This document shows, in pieces, positions 16,621 through 23,604 of a stretch of 43,434 bases of DNA. Origin of the DNA: a virus. Both the position numbers and the translations under genes were made by a program. The notes under the pieces were generated by a model that saw nothing but the letters and a program-made list of their open reading frames with translations, did no database searches and was not told the origin of the DNA. How positions within the stretch are numbered: position 1 is the first letter of the stretch; each line of letters opens with the position of its first letter. The DNA is taken from the IMG/VR virus record IMGVR_UViG_3300028025_004598, positions 1-43,434 of that record. One strand, written 5' to 3'.

Positions 16621-16641
16621 CACCATGCATGTAAGTACAAT

Positions 16642-17061
16642 TTATATGTAAGCTACTCCACTGTTTTTTTCATGTTCCCATGTCTCTACCCGAACACATT
16701 TAATATCTAAATCAAATTGACTTAGTATAACATTGACGTTATCCAAAACATATTCCGAAAAACGCTCACACCCCACTTCTGGTATTGTTACTAGTGAAAT
16801 GGCTTTGTTTTGATCGAGTAGTTTAAATGTGTCTAGTTCAGGGTCATTTTCAGATACAAATGTTTTGTAGTTAAAATTAGATAGAAACCATTCATTAAGG
16901 TACAATTTTAATTCAGGATATGAATTAAATATACCATTGATGTCTTGGTCAAAATCCAACTCAAACCATACTTTATATGCGTGGGTAAACCTACAGTGTG
17001 TACCTTCAGCACGCCATTGTCTAAAACAAGATGTTAATTGTGGAGATGTAAATTGTGCCAT
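16642..17061 (-). CDS. queD: QueD-like 6-carboxytetrahydropterin synthase
   Basis: The 139-residue protein matches the QueD subfamily with SCFRQWRAEGTHCRFTHAYKVWFELDF near residues 11-37 and a C-terminal VETWEHEKNSGVAYI holding the conserved Glu. C23 sits four residues before H27, the spacing of the catalytic Cys and LHGH His in QueD. It would make 6-carboxytetrahydropterin from the FolE product. Of the two QueD-family genes here it looks the more canonical. Confidence 0.85.
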   Translation of the reverse strand: MAQFTSPQLTSCFRQWRAEGTHCRFTHAYKVWFELDFDQDINGIFNSYPELKLYLNEWFLSNFNYKTFVSENDPELDTFKLLDQNKAISLVTIPEVGCERFSEYVLDNVNVILSQFDLDIKCVRVETWEHEKNSGVAYI

Positions 17062-17064
17062 ATG

Positions 17065-17733
17065 CTATTGTTTAGATTTAAATATAATTTTAATTGAATT
17101 GGTTTGAAATGTTTGTTTTGGGTGAGTAACTGACCAGTTACTACAATCCCAAAATATTTTGGAATATACGGAAATAGTATCGCCAACAAAATATCCTGGT
17201 ATAGGTCCAGCAATTTTCTTGCTCCAAAGCATGCCTGGTTCAGGTTTATATTCGTCTGCTGGTTTGTACATGTCGCCACCAAAGTATTCTTTCAAGTATA
17301 TTCCGTATTTGGTGACCATGGGAACCATGGAGTTTTTGAATTGGTCCAGTGGCATCATGGTGTCTGCTACGGCAATTGGTTTACCGGATGGGAAATGGTA
17401 GCTCCCAAATGGTTGGTATAGTGGTAAAACGATACCTAAATCGCTTCCAAGTATACCTAGTACCCAGTATGAGCTACAGTCAAATTCTGCCTCAATTACC
17501 GACACACCATTGTATTTGTAGTGGTCTATTAATTCGGATGCCTCTACGTATAAGTCCACACGGTTTGAATTTGAATTGGAATCAATGGGTACTAAATAGT
17601 ACCCGTTGATGTCCTGTTCATATTTCATTGTTAATTTGGACTGTTTCCCATTTACGAATGGGTAAGGGTCGACTTCTACTTTCTTGCAACCCATGGTAGC
17701 TAATATAGCTACAACACAAAACCATACTTTCAT
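17065..17733 (-). CDS. predicted lipoprotein, unknown function
   Basis: The 222-residue product begins MKVWFCVVAILATMGCKKVE, a signal peptide with a plausible lipobox (ATMGC), so it should be lipidated at C16. The mature part is beta-rich and has no domain I know. It ends 3 bases before the QueD-like ATG. A phage-encoded lipoprotein can alter the host surface, for example as superinfection exclusion; that is conjecture here. Confidence 0.72.
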   Translation of the reverse strand: MKVWFCVVAILATMGCKKVEVDPYPFVNGKQSKLTMKYEQDINGYYLVPIDSNSNSNRVDLYVEASELIDHYKYNGVSVIEAEFDCSSYWVLGILGSDLGIVLPLYQPFGSYHFPSGKPIAVADTMMPLDQFKNSMVPMVTKYGIYLKEYFGGDMYKPADEYKPEPGMLWSKKIAGPIPGYFVGDTISVYSKIFWDCSNWSVTHPKQTFQTNSIKIIFKSKQ

Positions 17734-17782
17734 ACAACCTTTATTTTAAAGTAAAACCATTTCGTTTTACTTGCTTTATGCT

Positions 17783-17794
17783 GGAATATACGAA
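17783..17794 (-). promoter_or_regulatory. putative early/middle promoter element
   Basis: The minus strand ATTCGTATATTCCAGC lies about 50 bases before the lipoprotein start, after the small membrane-protein gene. Confidence 0.4.
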
Positions 17795-17805
17795 TGGATG
17801 TTTGG

Positions 17806-17961
17806 CTAGACAAGTTCCTCTGCAATTCCTATTAATTCAGATACTATTAATGCCGCTGTTGCATATGTTAGTGAGAATGGGATAAATGTGTATCCGATGA
17901 TGCGTACTCCGGATTTCACGAAGCTAACTAGTTGGTGTAATTTTGGATCTGGGTGTTTCAT
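17806..17961 (-). CDS. 51-residue membrane protein
   Basis: MKHPDPKLHQLVSFVKSGVR begins the frame, followed by one hydrophobic span, IIGYTFIPFSLTYATAALIV, and an acidic end SELIGIAEELV. It starts 4 bases after the HEXXH protein stop. I recall very similar short proteins in other phages but know no function. Confidence 0.7.
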   Translation of the reverse strand: MKHPDPKLHQLVSFVKSGVRIIGYTFIPFSLTYATAALIVSELIGIAEELV

Positions 17962-17964
17962 TGT

Positions 17965-18288
17965 TTATATATGTTTAGTGAAGTTAAATATTGGTCGATT
18001 GGTTAAATAGTGTGGGTTGTCCTGGTTCCTATATGCTTCTCGCTCAAATGATATGCTCCAGTAGCCTTTGGTGTAGTATTCAACTAAATACCAAATATAA
18101 AATGGCAAAATTAACATTTCTATTTGCTGTCTCAAATGTATACGTTCATGGTTGATTAGTTGAGGTGTTACGGTTGCATCTTTTGATACAAAAATAAATG
18201 GGTAAAATGCTAGTGCAGTTATATGTTTACCCATTTTTCCTAAAAATAAACCAAAAATAAACAACATTGTGTTACTTCGGACAATCAT
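17965..18288 (-). CDS. small membrane-associated HEXXH protein
   Basis: The 107-residue product has a hydrophobic N-terminus, then NHERIHLRQQIEMLILPFYIWYLVEY and SFEREAYRNQDN. HERIH is an HEXXH zinc motif and the downstream SFEREAY Glu may be the third ligand, so a zincin-like metallopeptidase at the membrane is possible. Similar proteins are widespread in flavobacteria without assigned function. Located just downstream of queC. Confidence 0.68.
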   Translation of the reverse strand: MIVRSNTMLFIFGLFLGKMGKHITALAFYPFIFVSKDATVTPQLINHERIHLRQQIEMLILPFYIWYLVEYYTKGYWSISFEREAYRNQDNPHYLTNRPIFNFTKHI

Positions 18289-18299
18289 GTATTGTATGT

Positions 18300-19007
18300 T
18301 TAGTAATTGTATCTAGTTTTGAACTCGTCCCACCCTTTTGCTCTCAATTCACATGCTGGGCAGAATGGGTCTTCTGGTGTGCCTTGCTCTGAGCTGAATC
18401 CCCACTCGTGTTGGTATGTTCTTTCTCCATTGTAGCATGTGTGGGACAATGAAATTACGTCGTCTAAACATCCCTCGTCTAATGCTAATTTGAATGTATC
18501 TGCTTTGTCTAAGTACATTAATGGTGTTTCGATGGATAAACCAGATGCTTTTTCTCCAAATACACCCAAGTTCATTGTTTCAAGCAATGAATCAACGAAA
18601 TCACGTCTGCAATCAGGGTAACCGCTATAGTCAGTTTGACAAACTCCCGTCACTAACGCATCCGTATTAGTTTTTAACGCATAAACATATGCATTGTACA
18701 GAAATATACCGTTTCTACCCGGTACAAACGAGGATGGTAAACCATACTTATTGATTTGGGATACATCACCATTGGATGTAAGTGCACTTTCTGCTAAGTA
18801 ACCCAACGATTGGTCTAAATTAACCACAACTTGTTTTACTCCGGTTTTTTCCAATATTTTAATGGATTGTTCAACCTCGATTGAATGTTTTTGCCCATAC
18901 TGGAATGTAATGGCTTCTACGGTTTCGTATCTGTTTAATGCCCAGTATAGGCATGTAGTAGAATCTTGTCCACCCGAAAATACTACAATTGCTTTTCCTT
19001 TTTTCAT
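18300..19007 (-). CDS. queC: 7-cyano-7-deazaguanine (preQ0) synthase QueC
   Basis: The 235-residue protein has the PP-loop VVFSGGQDSTTCLYW at residues 8-22 and LVTGVCQTDYSGYPDCR, typical of QueC. It makes preQ0 from 7-carboxy-7-deazaguanine with ATP and ammonia. The zinc region has C191, C216 and C219 with an expanded 24-residue gap, so one of the usual four cysteines appears to be missing; H200 could substitute. It overlaps the next upstream gene by ATGA. Confidence 0.95.
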   Translation of the reverse strand: MKKGKAIVVFSGGQDSTTCLYWALNRYETVEAITFQYGQKHSIEVEQSIKILEKTGVKQVVVNLDQSLGYLAESALTSNGDVSQINKYGLPSSFVPGRNGIFLYNAYVYALKTNTDALVTGVCQTDYSGYPDCRRDFVDSLLETMNLGVFGEKASGLSIETPLMYLDKADTFKLALDEGCLDDVISLSHTCYNGERTYQHEWGFSSEQGTPEDPFCPACELRAKGWDEFKTRYNY

Positions 19008-19285
19008 AATTTATCTGATATTTGTTGCAATATACACATTTCTTCCTCGCTTAAACGGAAGCGAACCATAGGATCGGTTAGTTTGTTTATGATTTTGATG
19101 TATTCGAGATCACCCATGGACATGCGAGAGTCATTAATTAAATGTGACATTTTAATATAGTCACCGTTTTGCAACCACTCCACTACCTCGTTTATTTCGT
19201 GTGTGGAGCATGCGTCTAAAAATTCATCTACGTCAATTTCAACATCAACGTCTACAAATTGGCTGTATTTAGTTAATTCTGGCAT
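19004..19285 (-). CDS. small acidic protein, unknown
   Basis: 93 residues with an acidic stretch FVDVDVEIDVDEFLDAC and helical C-terminal half ending LQQISDKL. No family is recognised. It overlaps queC by 4 bases and lies between DpdA-like and QueC genes, so it may be co-expressed with the modification pathway. Confidence 0.6.
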   Translation of the reverse strand: MPELTKYSQFVDVDVEIDVDEFLDACSTHEINEVVEWLQNGDYIKMSHLINDSRMSMGDLEYIKIINKLTDPMVRFRLSEEEMCILQQISDKL

Positions 19286-19289
19286 GGCT

Positions 19290-19547
19290 CTATTTGTTTA
19301 ATGAATAATAGTCTTGTAAATCACCTAACGTAGCATCGTCCATTGGGTCTGGTTCAGCAAAAAATGCGTCCAAGAAGTCCTTCGGGTACAAAAATACCAT
19401 ACCGGTATAGTTTGGGTTAGATACAGGACGTTGTTTTGGGTAAATTTTGCTTTTGTAAGCCGCTGCCGCTACTTTTTTTCCTAATTCAGGTCCAGCTGCT
19501 TTTCCTAAATAGTCATACAATGACAAAAATGTTTCTCTTGGTTCCAT
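19290..19547 (-). CDS. small conserved hypothetical protein
   Basis: 85 residues, MEPRETFLSLYDYLGKAAGPELGKKV with a motif-like AYKSKIYPKQRPVSNPNYTG. I do not recognise it. The ATG has the AAAAGTTATG context, and a promoter-like element precedes it. It lies 4 bases before the next gene. Confidence 0.6.
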   Translation of the reverse strand: MEPRETFLSLYDYLGKAAGPELGKKVAAAAYKSKIYPKQRPVSNPNYTGMVFLYPKDFLDAFFAEPDPMDDATLGDLQDYYSLNK

Positions 19548-19572
19548 AACTTTTATTGTTTTTAAATATGAT

Positions 19573-19584
19573 TGAATATACGAA
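19573..19584 (-). promoter_or_regulatory. putative early/middle promoter for queC unit
   Basis: The minus strand AATTCGTATATTCAATC directly follows a TTGGAT / ATCCAA hairpin, after the DpdA-like gene stop. Confidence 0.5.
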
Positions 19585-19604
19585 TTGGATTTGAGGTATC
19601 CAAA

Positions 19605-20399
19605 TTAAAGTCCATTAATTGAACGAAATTTCATTACATTGTATTCAACTAAATGAATATTGATGTCCTCAAGTGGTATGTCCTGGTAGTTGTTCATGTT
19701 TGCTTTTGGTTTACGATATACACCGGATTCATCGTATACAGTACCATCTAACGCAGCCATAATTGGGTTTGATGTATCCAGTGACTCGATGAATGGCATG
19801 TCTTTGTATAGCGAGAATTCAGCTGGCCATGCCGTACCAAGTAAATGTACACGGTCACTACCCAACAATATACCTTCTTCGTACATGCGGGAAATGGCAA
19901 TGAAACGGCCTATTGCTTTACCAAAGTCTGGATTTAATGCAGGGCATAACTCGTTGTAGTATGATGCACCGTACGAAAATGCGAATTTCTTGTAGCCTAA
20001 ATCACGGTATGCTTGTACACACAACATAGCCTCATGTAGCGATTTTGCTTGGATTACTGCTGTTTTAGTGGTTGTCTCGGGTACTGCTATGTTTGACCAT
20101 CGTCTCGCGTTTACAACGGAGGTATCGTAGTCTTCCCACGCGTCTGGGACGAAGAATGTAGATGGCTCTAGTATGTTCACCCATTTAGTGAGTAATTCAT
20201 CGGATACACTGGCGCCAAGTTCGTGCAATGAATTGTCGAGGTATATTTCGATGCTGTCTGCTTTACATTGCATGAAGTGCTCACGATATTGCTCGTTTTG
20301 CTCCATTAGGTGGGGGAGGCAGTACTGATAGTCGTTAAATTTTAAACTATTACCCAACAGGCAAAATGGGGTTTCATGACTTACAATAATTTTTTTCAT
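19605..20399 (-). CDS. dpdA: DpdA-like DNA deazaguanine transglycosylase
   Basis: The 264-residue protein has features of the tRNA-guanine transglycosylase superfamily branch that acts on phage DNA: IEIYLDNSLHELG, FVPDAWEDYDTS, VQAYRDLGYKKFAFSYG and RVHLLGTAWPAEF followed by SLDTSNPIMAALDG, where the Asp would be the nucleophile. It should exchange guanine in DNA for a 7-deazaguanine base, most simply preQ0 since no QueF or amidotransferase gene is visible. It is shorter than tRNA TGT enzymes (about 375 residues). Overlaps the upstream outer-membrane gene by ATGA. Confidence 0.82.
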   Translation of the reverse strand: MKKIIVSHETPFCLLGNSLKFNDYQYCLPHLMEQNEQYREHFMQCKADSIEIYLDNSLHELGASVSDELLTKWVNILEPSTFFVPDAWEDYDTSVVNARRWSNIAVPETTTKTAVIQAKSLHEAMLCVQAYRDLGYKKFAFSYGASYYNELCPALNPDFGKAIGRFIAISRMYEEGILLGSDRVHLLGTAWPAEFSLYKDMPFIESLDTSNPIMAALDGTVYDESGVYRKPKANMNNYQDIPLEDINIHLVEYNVMKFRSINGL

Positions 20400-21058
20400 A
20401 TAACTTTGGATTTAATATTAATGTTTACGGTTAAACTAATTGTGTGTATTAATTTGGTGGTGCTTGTACTCCTGAAATTTACGACATCTACTACGGAAAG
20501 CCCAATTTTTTTACCACGAAATAAATTTACTTTGGTATATCCAGTGATTATGATATCGTGTATGTTTGTGACGTTGGGTTGAATATAGTATTCCAATGCC
20601 AACCATTTGTATGTTGCTTTGGCTCGCACCGAGTGCCTAAATACATTTAGTGTGGGTTGGGTTACATAAATGGTTTGTGCATATATTACGCCATACGAAA
20701 CCGAAGTGTTTTCCCACCAGTGCACATAGCCTACACCAATAGAATTGTCGTAGGTGATTTTACGTGTGAGTGAATGGGTGAACATGTACAGGCAGAACCA
20801 TTTACCGTGGGTGAGGTTGGTTTTGCTGGATATTTCCTCAGCTACTTTCTTGTCTACCCACGATACGGAATAGTTAGTGAGGTTGGATAGTGTATATGTT
20901 TTGTATTTGAGTGAATTGTCGCCGTTGGCAGTGAAATTGATTTGTTTTGTGTTGCTTACAGCACTACCGCCAATGGAATTGGACGATATTTGCTCTAGCG
21001 TGTCCTGACTGTATATGGGTGTGGCGAGTAAGAGTAGTGCAAATACAATATTTTTCAT
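20396..21058 (-). CDS. predicted outer-membrane beta-barrel protein
   Basis: Starting at 21058 gives 220 residues beginning MKNIVFALLLLATPIYSQ, a clear Sec signal peptide. The body has alternating aromatic beta strands (WFCLYMFTHSLTRKITYDNSIGVGYVHWW), resembling DUF481-type outer-membrane proteins. A longer frame to 21085 has no added signal. Overlaps the dpdA-like ATG. Possible role in altering host surface receptors; inferred only. Confidence 0.7.
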   Translation of the reverse strand: MKNIVFALLLLATPIYSQDTLEQISSNSIGGSAVSNTKQINFTANGDNSLKYKTYTLSNLTNYSVSWVDKKVAEEISSKTNLTHGKWFCLYMFTHSLTRKITYDNSIGVGYVHWWENTSVSYGVIYAQTIYVTQPTLNVFRHSVRAKATYKWLALEYYIQPNVTNIHDIIITGYTKVNLFRGKKIGLSVVDVVNFRSTSTTKLIHTISLTVNINIKSKVI

Positions 21059-21076
21059 ATGGTATGAACATACAAA

Positions 21077-21093
21077 GGCTCCCAAAGGGAGCC
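21077..21093 (-). terminator. hairpin GGCTCCC-TTT-GGGAGCC
   Basis: A 7-bp perfect stem with a TTT loop, followed on the minus strand by TTTGTATGTTCATACC, separates the 82-residue gene from the barrel gene. The tail also resembles the TTTGTATATTC promoter element. Confidence 0.65.
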
Positions 21094-21100
21094 AAGTATT

Positions 21101-21349
21101 TTAATTTAATGCGTAATTGTAGTTTGAATGTTCTGCTGTTGCATATTCCACTTCACGGAAGCGCATAGCATCGTATCCAACCCAACGCATACCCCACTTG
21201 GTGGTGCCTTCGTTTACTGCGCCTTTAAGTATGTATACTCGCTGATCTAACGCGTTCATGTATTCGTGTTCAACTTCGTATTCAGTGTCGAATACAACAT
21301 ATGCACCTTCAGGTAGATTTGTGTCGTTGACACATATTACTTGTTTCAT
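21101..21349 (-). CDS. small hypothetical protein after lytic transglycosylase
   Basis: 82 residues from the ATG at 21349 (MKQVICVNDTNLPEGAY); this start makes an ATGA overlap with the transglycosylase stop, where the in-frame ATG at 21355 does not. A small beta domain with EYEVEHEYMNALDQRVYILKG. Function unknown. Confidence 0.62.
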   Translation of the reverse strand: MKQVICVNDTNLPEGAYVVFDTEYEVEHEYMNALDQRVYILKGAVNEGTTKWGMRWVGYDAMRFREVEYATAEHSNYNYALN

Positions 21350-21879
21350 TTCCAATTGATTTGATGGTTATATACTTGTACTGCGTATCCATTGATGCAT
21401 GGGTAGCCACAATTGTATGCGCCAAATGTGGTTTTCCAGTCACCATACAAATTGTGTAGTTTACGCAGTAATTTCATTGACGTCATTACGTTGTATTCAA
21501 TGTCGTTGCGTAACTTGGATACACTAACTGTTTCGTGGTTGATATATCTTGCGGTTGCCTGCATAACTTGCATTGGCCCCACTGCACCGGCGCTAGATGT
21601 AAGTGCTGGATTGTATCTCCAGTGGAATGGTCCTTTGTATCCGGTTTCATGCGATGCAATACCGTACGCGAATCGTTTTGGTATGTTAAATGAATCCGCA
21701 TATTTCTCAATGTAGTAGTACATTTGCAAACATGGCGGGTCAGTTCTGTTTACTGGTGAGCGCAATGGTGGTAGCTCCAGTACGTTTGGGTCCTTTACGG
21801 GTACCGGGGCCGGTTCCTTAAATGCTACCAACGCCACTAAAACAATAGCGGCGGCTAGTAAGAATCTTAATTGGTTCAT
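21346..21879 (-). CDS. lytic transglycosylase (SLT domain)
   Basis: The 177-residue protein has an N-terminal membrane anchor or signal (FLLAAAIVLVALVAF), a proline-rich linker and an SLT domain: FAYGIASHETGY with the catalytic Glu, SSAGAVGPMQVMQATARYI, and GDWKTTFGAYNCG. It cuts peptidoglycan in the periplasm, for lysis or DNA entry. It overlaps both neighbours by 4 bases. Confidence 0.9.
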   Translation of the reverse strand: MNQLRFLLAAAIVLVALVAFKEPAPVPVKDPNVLELPPLRSPVNRTDPPCLQMYYYIEKYADSFNIPKRFAYGIASHETGYKGPFHWRYNPALTSSAGAVGPMQVMQATARYINHETVSVSKLRNDIEYNVMTSMKLLRKLHNLYGDWKTTFGAYNCGYPCINGYAVQVYNHQINWK

Positions 21880-22211
21880 GGCTGTGTAGCGTTTTGGTAA
21901 ATTCTGTACGAGTACATTTTAAATATACACATACCTACTGAATCGGAATATACTTGGTATTTACCGGATTTCTTGTTGATTAGTAGCAATTCGTTGTGTT
22001 CGTCCACAGCAATGGATATATCTTTGGTTGAACGCATACTACGGTATGGATTGTCGCGATATATATTTTTCGACATGTTTGTGTTTACCTCGATTTTATG
22101 TGTGTATTTACCCACAAAGTATCCTACTACTAATGCGGCTGCAATTATTACGTACTGCATAACTTTGTGTAACGTTGGTACAACGTTTTCTTTGCTTAAA
22201 ACTGATTTCAT
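21876..22211 (-). CDS. single-pass membrane protein
   Basis: 111 residues; one membrane span near residues 20-36 (YVIIAAALVVGYFVGKY), the rest soluble with no recognised domain. Overlaps the transglycosylase ATG by 4 bases, so possibly works with it at the envelope. Confidence 0.65.
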   Translation of the reverse strand: MKSVLSKENVVPTLHKVMQYVIIAAALVVGYFVGKYTHKIEVNTNMSKNIYRDNPYRSMRSTKDISIAVDEHNELLLINKKSGKYQVYSDSVGMCIFKMYSYRIYQNATQP

Positions 22212-22225
22212 GGTATATTGATTTA

Positions 22226-22606
22226 TTAGTTACTGGATATATTTCCAAAGGTCATGATCATGTGTGATTGTGGTACAAATTCACTCCATATGCCTTTGTA
22301 TGTTACTGCGCGTACCGGGCGATTGTCTATCCACACGTATTCTTGTCCGTCTTTGCATCGTGGTTTGTCCATGATTAAATTGTGGAATTTGAATTGGTGG
22401 TCGTGTAGCCATTGCGTGGTTACTGCGCGGTCTTTTTCTTCACGTGCAGTGAAGAATACGATTGTGTTGCCTTTGTCAAACCAACCATTAATGTGTTCTA
22501 CGGCACCGTCATATGGCTTAGCGGTTGCAAATAAATGCGCGTCTTCGTTGCGGATATCGTCGCATATTGTTCCGTCAATGTCGATAAGGAGTATTTTGTT
22601 GTTCAT
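22226..22606 (-). CDS. HAD-superfamily phosphatase-like protein
   Basis: 126 residues with motif I LLIDIDGTICDD near residues 5-16, motif II FFTAREEKDR and a later VWIDNRPVRAVTY. Such small phage HAD proteins may act as nucleotide or polynucleotide 3'-phosphatases. Substrate is unknown. Confidence 0.82.
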   Translation of the reverse strand: MNNKILLIDIDGTICDDIRNEDAHLFATAKPYDGAVEHINGWFDKGNTIVFFTAREEKDRAVTTQWLHDHQFKFHNLIMDKPRCKDGQEYVWIDNRPVRAVTYKGIWSEFVPQSHMIMTFGNISSN

Positions 22607-22706
22607 ATATGTTAGTTTGGGTGTCTAATTATATAACCGGCCATATATTCCGCCAATACTATTTGCATGAGTTCCATATGAATTTTGTGTTTACGTATAC
22701 ATATTT

Positions 22707-22988
22707 CTACTTTGTAGTTTTGTTTGGGCAGCCTAACGCCCCAAAATTATCTAGTGATACACCACATATACATTTGCGCGATAGTACGTCGAATTCGCAG
22801 TTTTTGTACGACGATTTCTTGTTTTGAAGGTAAACATATACTTCAGTGTCGATGGGTGACATCTGTTTGTCTGGATATACAGTGTGGGATATGCGTAGTT
22901 GTTTGGATGGTTTCGGTTTTGTGACTTTACACAAAAATCCATTGTGGCGCATGAATAATAGCACACGTGTTTTTAGATTGCGTTTCAT
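22707..22988 (-). CDS. small basic Cys-containing hypothetical protein
   Basis: 93 residues with a basic N-terminus and a C-terminal cysteine cluster (NCEFDVLSRKCICG, GCPNKTTK) that could bind a metal. No family recognised. The stretch 22607-22706 after it contains only a 21-codon frame starting MELMQIV, which I do not trust as a gene. Confidence 0.55.
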   Translation of the reverse strand: MKRNLKTRVLLFMRHNGFLCKVTKPKPSKQLRISHTVYPDKQMSPIDTEVYVYLQNKKSSYKNCEFDVLSRKCICGVSLDNFGALGCPNKTTK

Positions 22989-23016
22989 AACCTTAATTGT
23001 TAATTATTAATATACT

Positions 23017-23028
23017 GGAATATACGAA
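23017..23028 (-). promoter_or_regulatory. putative early/middle promoter element
   Basis: The minus strand ATTCGTATATTCCAGT lies about 29 bases before the ATG at 22988. Confidence 0.4.
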
Positions 23029-23047
23029 TGAATATCCAAATAGCCAA

Positions 23048-23203
23048 CTACCCTTTCAATAGTTCGCGGGTATCTTTTTCAGGTGTGTCTTCCTCAGTTG
23101 GTAGTGTTGGTGTTTTGAACACGACATATGCAATGTAAATTCCCGAAGCAATGAACGTTAACATAAATATTAGTGCGATAGATAAAATGAATAGTACGAG
23201 CAT
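23048..23203 (-). CDS. 51-residue single-pass membrane protein
   Basis: MLVLFILSIALIFMLTFIAS begins a hydrophobic N-terminus followed by a charged tail TEEDTPEKDTRELLKG. Good composition for a small membrane protein. It is the first coding gene after the RNA array terminator. Confidence 0.6.
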   Translation of the reverse strand: MLVLFILSIALIFMLTFIASGIYIAYVVFKTPTLPTEEDTPEKDTRELLKG

Positions 23204-23239
23204 AACAATATAAATTTAAAGTGTAAAACCCAACCAAAA

Positions 23240-23255
23240 CCCACACGTCTGTGGG
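23240..23255 (-). terminator. intrinsic terminator of the tRNA/tmRNA array
   Basis: CCCACA-GACG-TGTGGG on the minus strand is followed by TTTTGG, a classic rho-independent layout, after the last RNA of the array. Confidence 0.8.
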
Positions 23256-23440
23256 TATGGGTGGGGGTGTTGCTGGTTATACAATGGTTGCTCGAGCGAC
23301 ACATTGCTTTCCCATGCAGCGGGATGTCCAGTGGGCAGTTCTGATGGTTTGAGCACTGGAGCTATTCCTACCGATGCTATCGACAGGGGGTAAAAGGCAC
23401 ACCCTGGTACGCTGTTCAAGTGGGTAGCGTGGTGTGTACT
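23256..23440 (-). ncRNA. structured RNA of unknown function at the end of the array
   Basis: Between tRNA-Thr and the terminator lies about 185 bases rich in complementary segments: CACACC/GGTGTG enclosing ACGCT/AGCGT, then CCAGTG/CACTGG, then CAATG/CATTG around GCTCGAGC. A 67-codon frame crosses it, but its composition (proline, histidine, no initiation context) does not look coding. It could be an RNA gene or long trailer. Confidence 0.4.
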
Positions 23441-23444
23441 ATTG

Positions 23445-23517
23445 AGCCTCTGGCCGGCTATGATCCAGCGACCTTTTGATTACAAATCAAATGCTCTACC
23501 AACTGAGCTACAGAGGC
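23445..23517 (-). tRNA. tRNA-Thr (anticodon TGT)
   Basis: Acceptor GCCTCTG/CAGAGGC, D arm GCTC...GAGC, anticodon stem TTTGA/TCAAA with loop TTTGTAA. The T stem GCTGG/CCGGC pairs, but the T loop is ATCATAG, not TTCRANN, which is unusual. CCA is not encoded. Confidence 0.85.
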
Positions 23518-23604
23518 AATTTGGGTAGGATCAGACGCGTTCTTCCTACCGAGACCTCGTCGTTGTGGTATGTTTCAACCCAGAGCGTACCGAGACACTA
23601 GGTA

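Noticed and set aside
12716-20399. QueF, amidotransferase or ArcS genes that would extend the pathway past preQ0
   Set aside because: None of the frames in this window shows their motifs; absence holds only for the window.
22607-22706. 21-codon frame beginning MELMQIV
   Set aside because: Too short, no start context and out of frame with its neighbour; could be the 3' trailer of the 93-residue gene.
23216-23419. 67-codon minus-strand frame between the membrane protein gene and tRNA-Thr
   Set aside because: It ends next to a clean intrinsic terminator, has no usual start context, odd Pro/His composition and overlaps several RNA hairpins; treated as non-coding.
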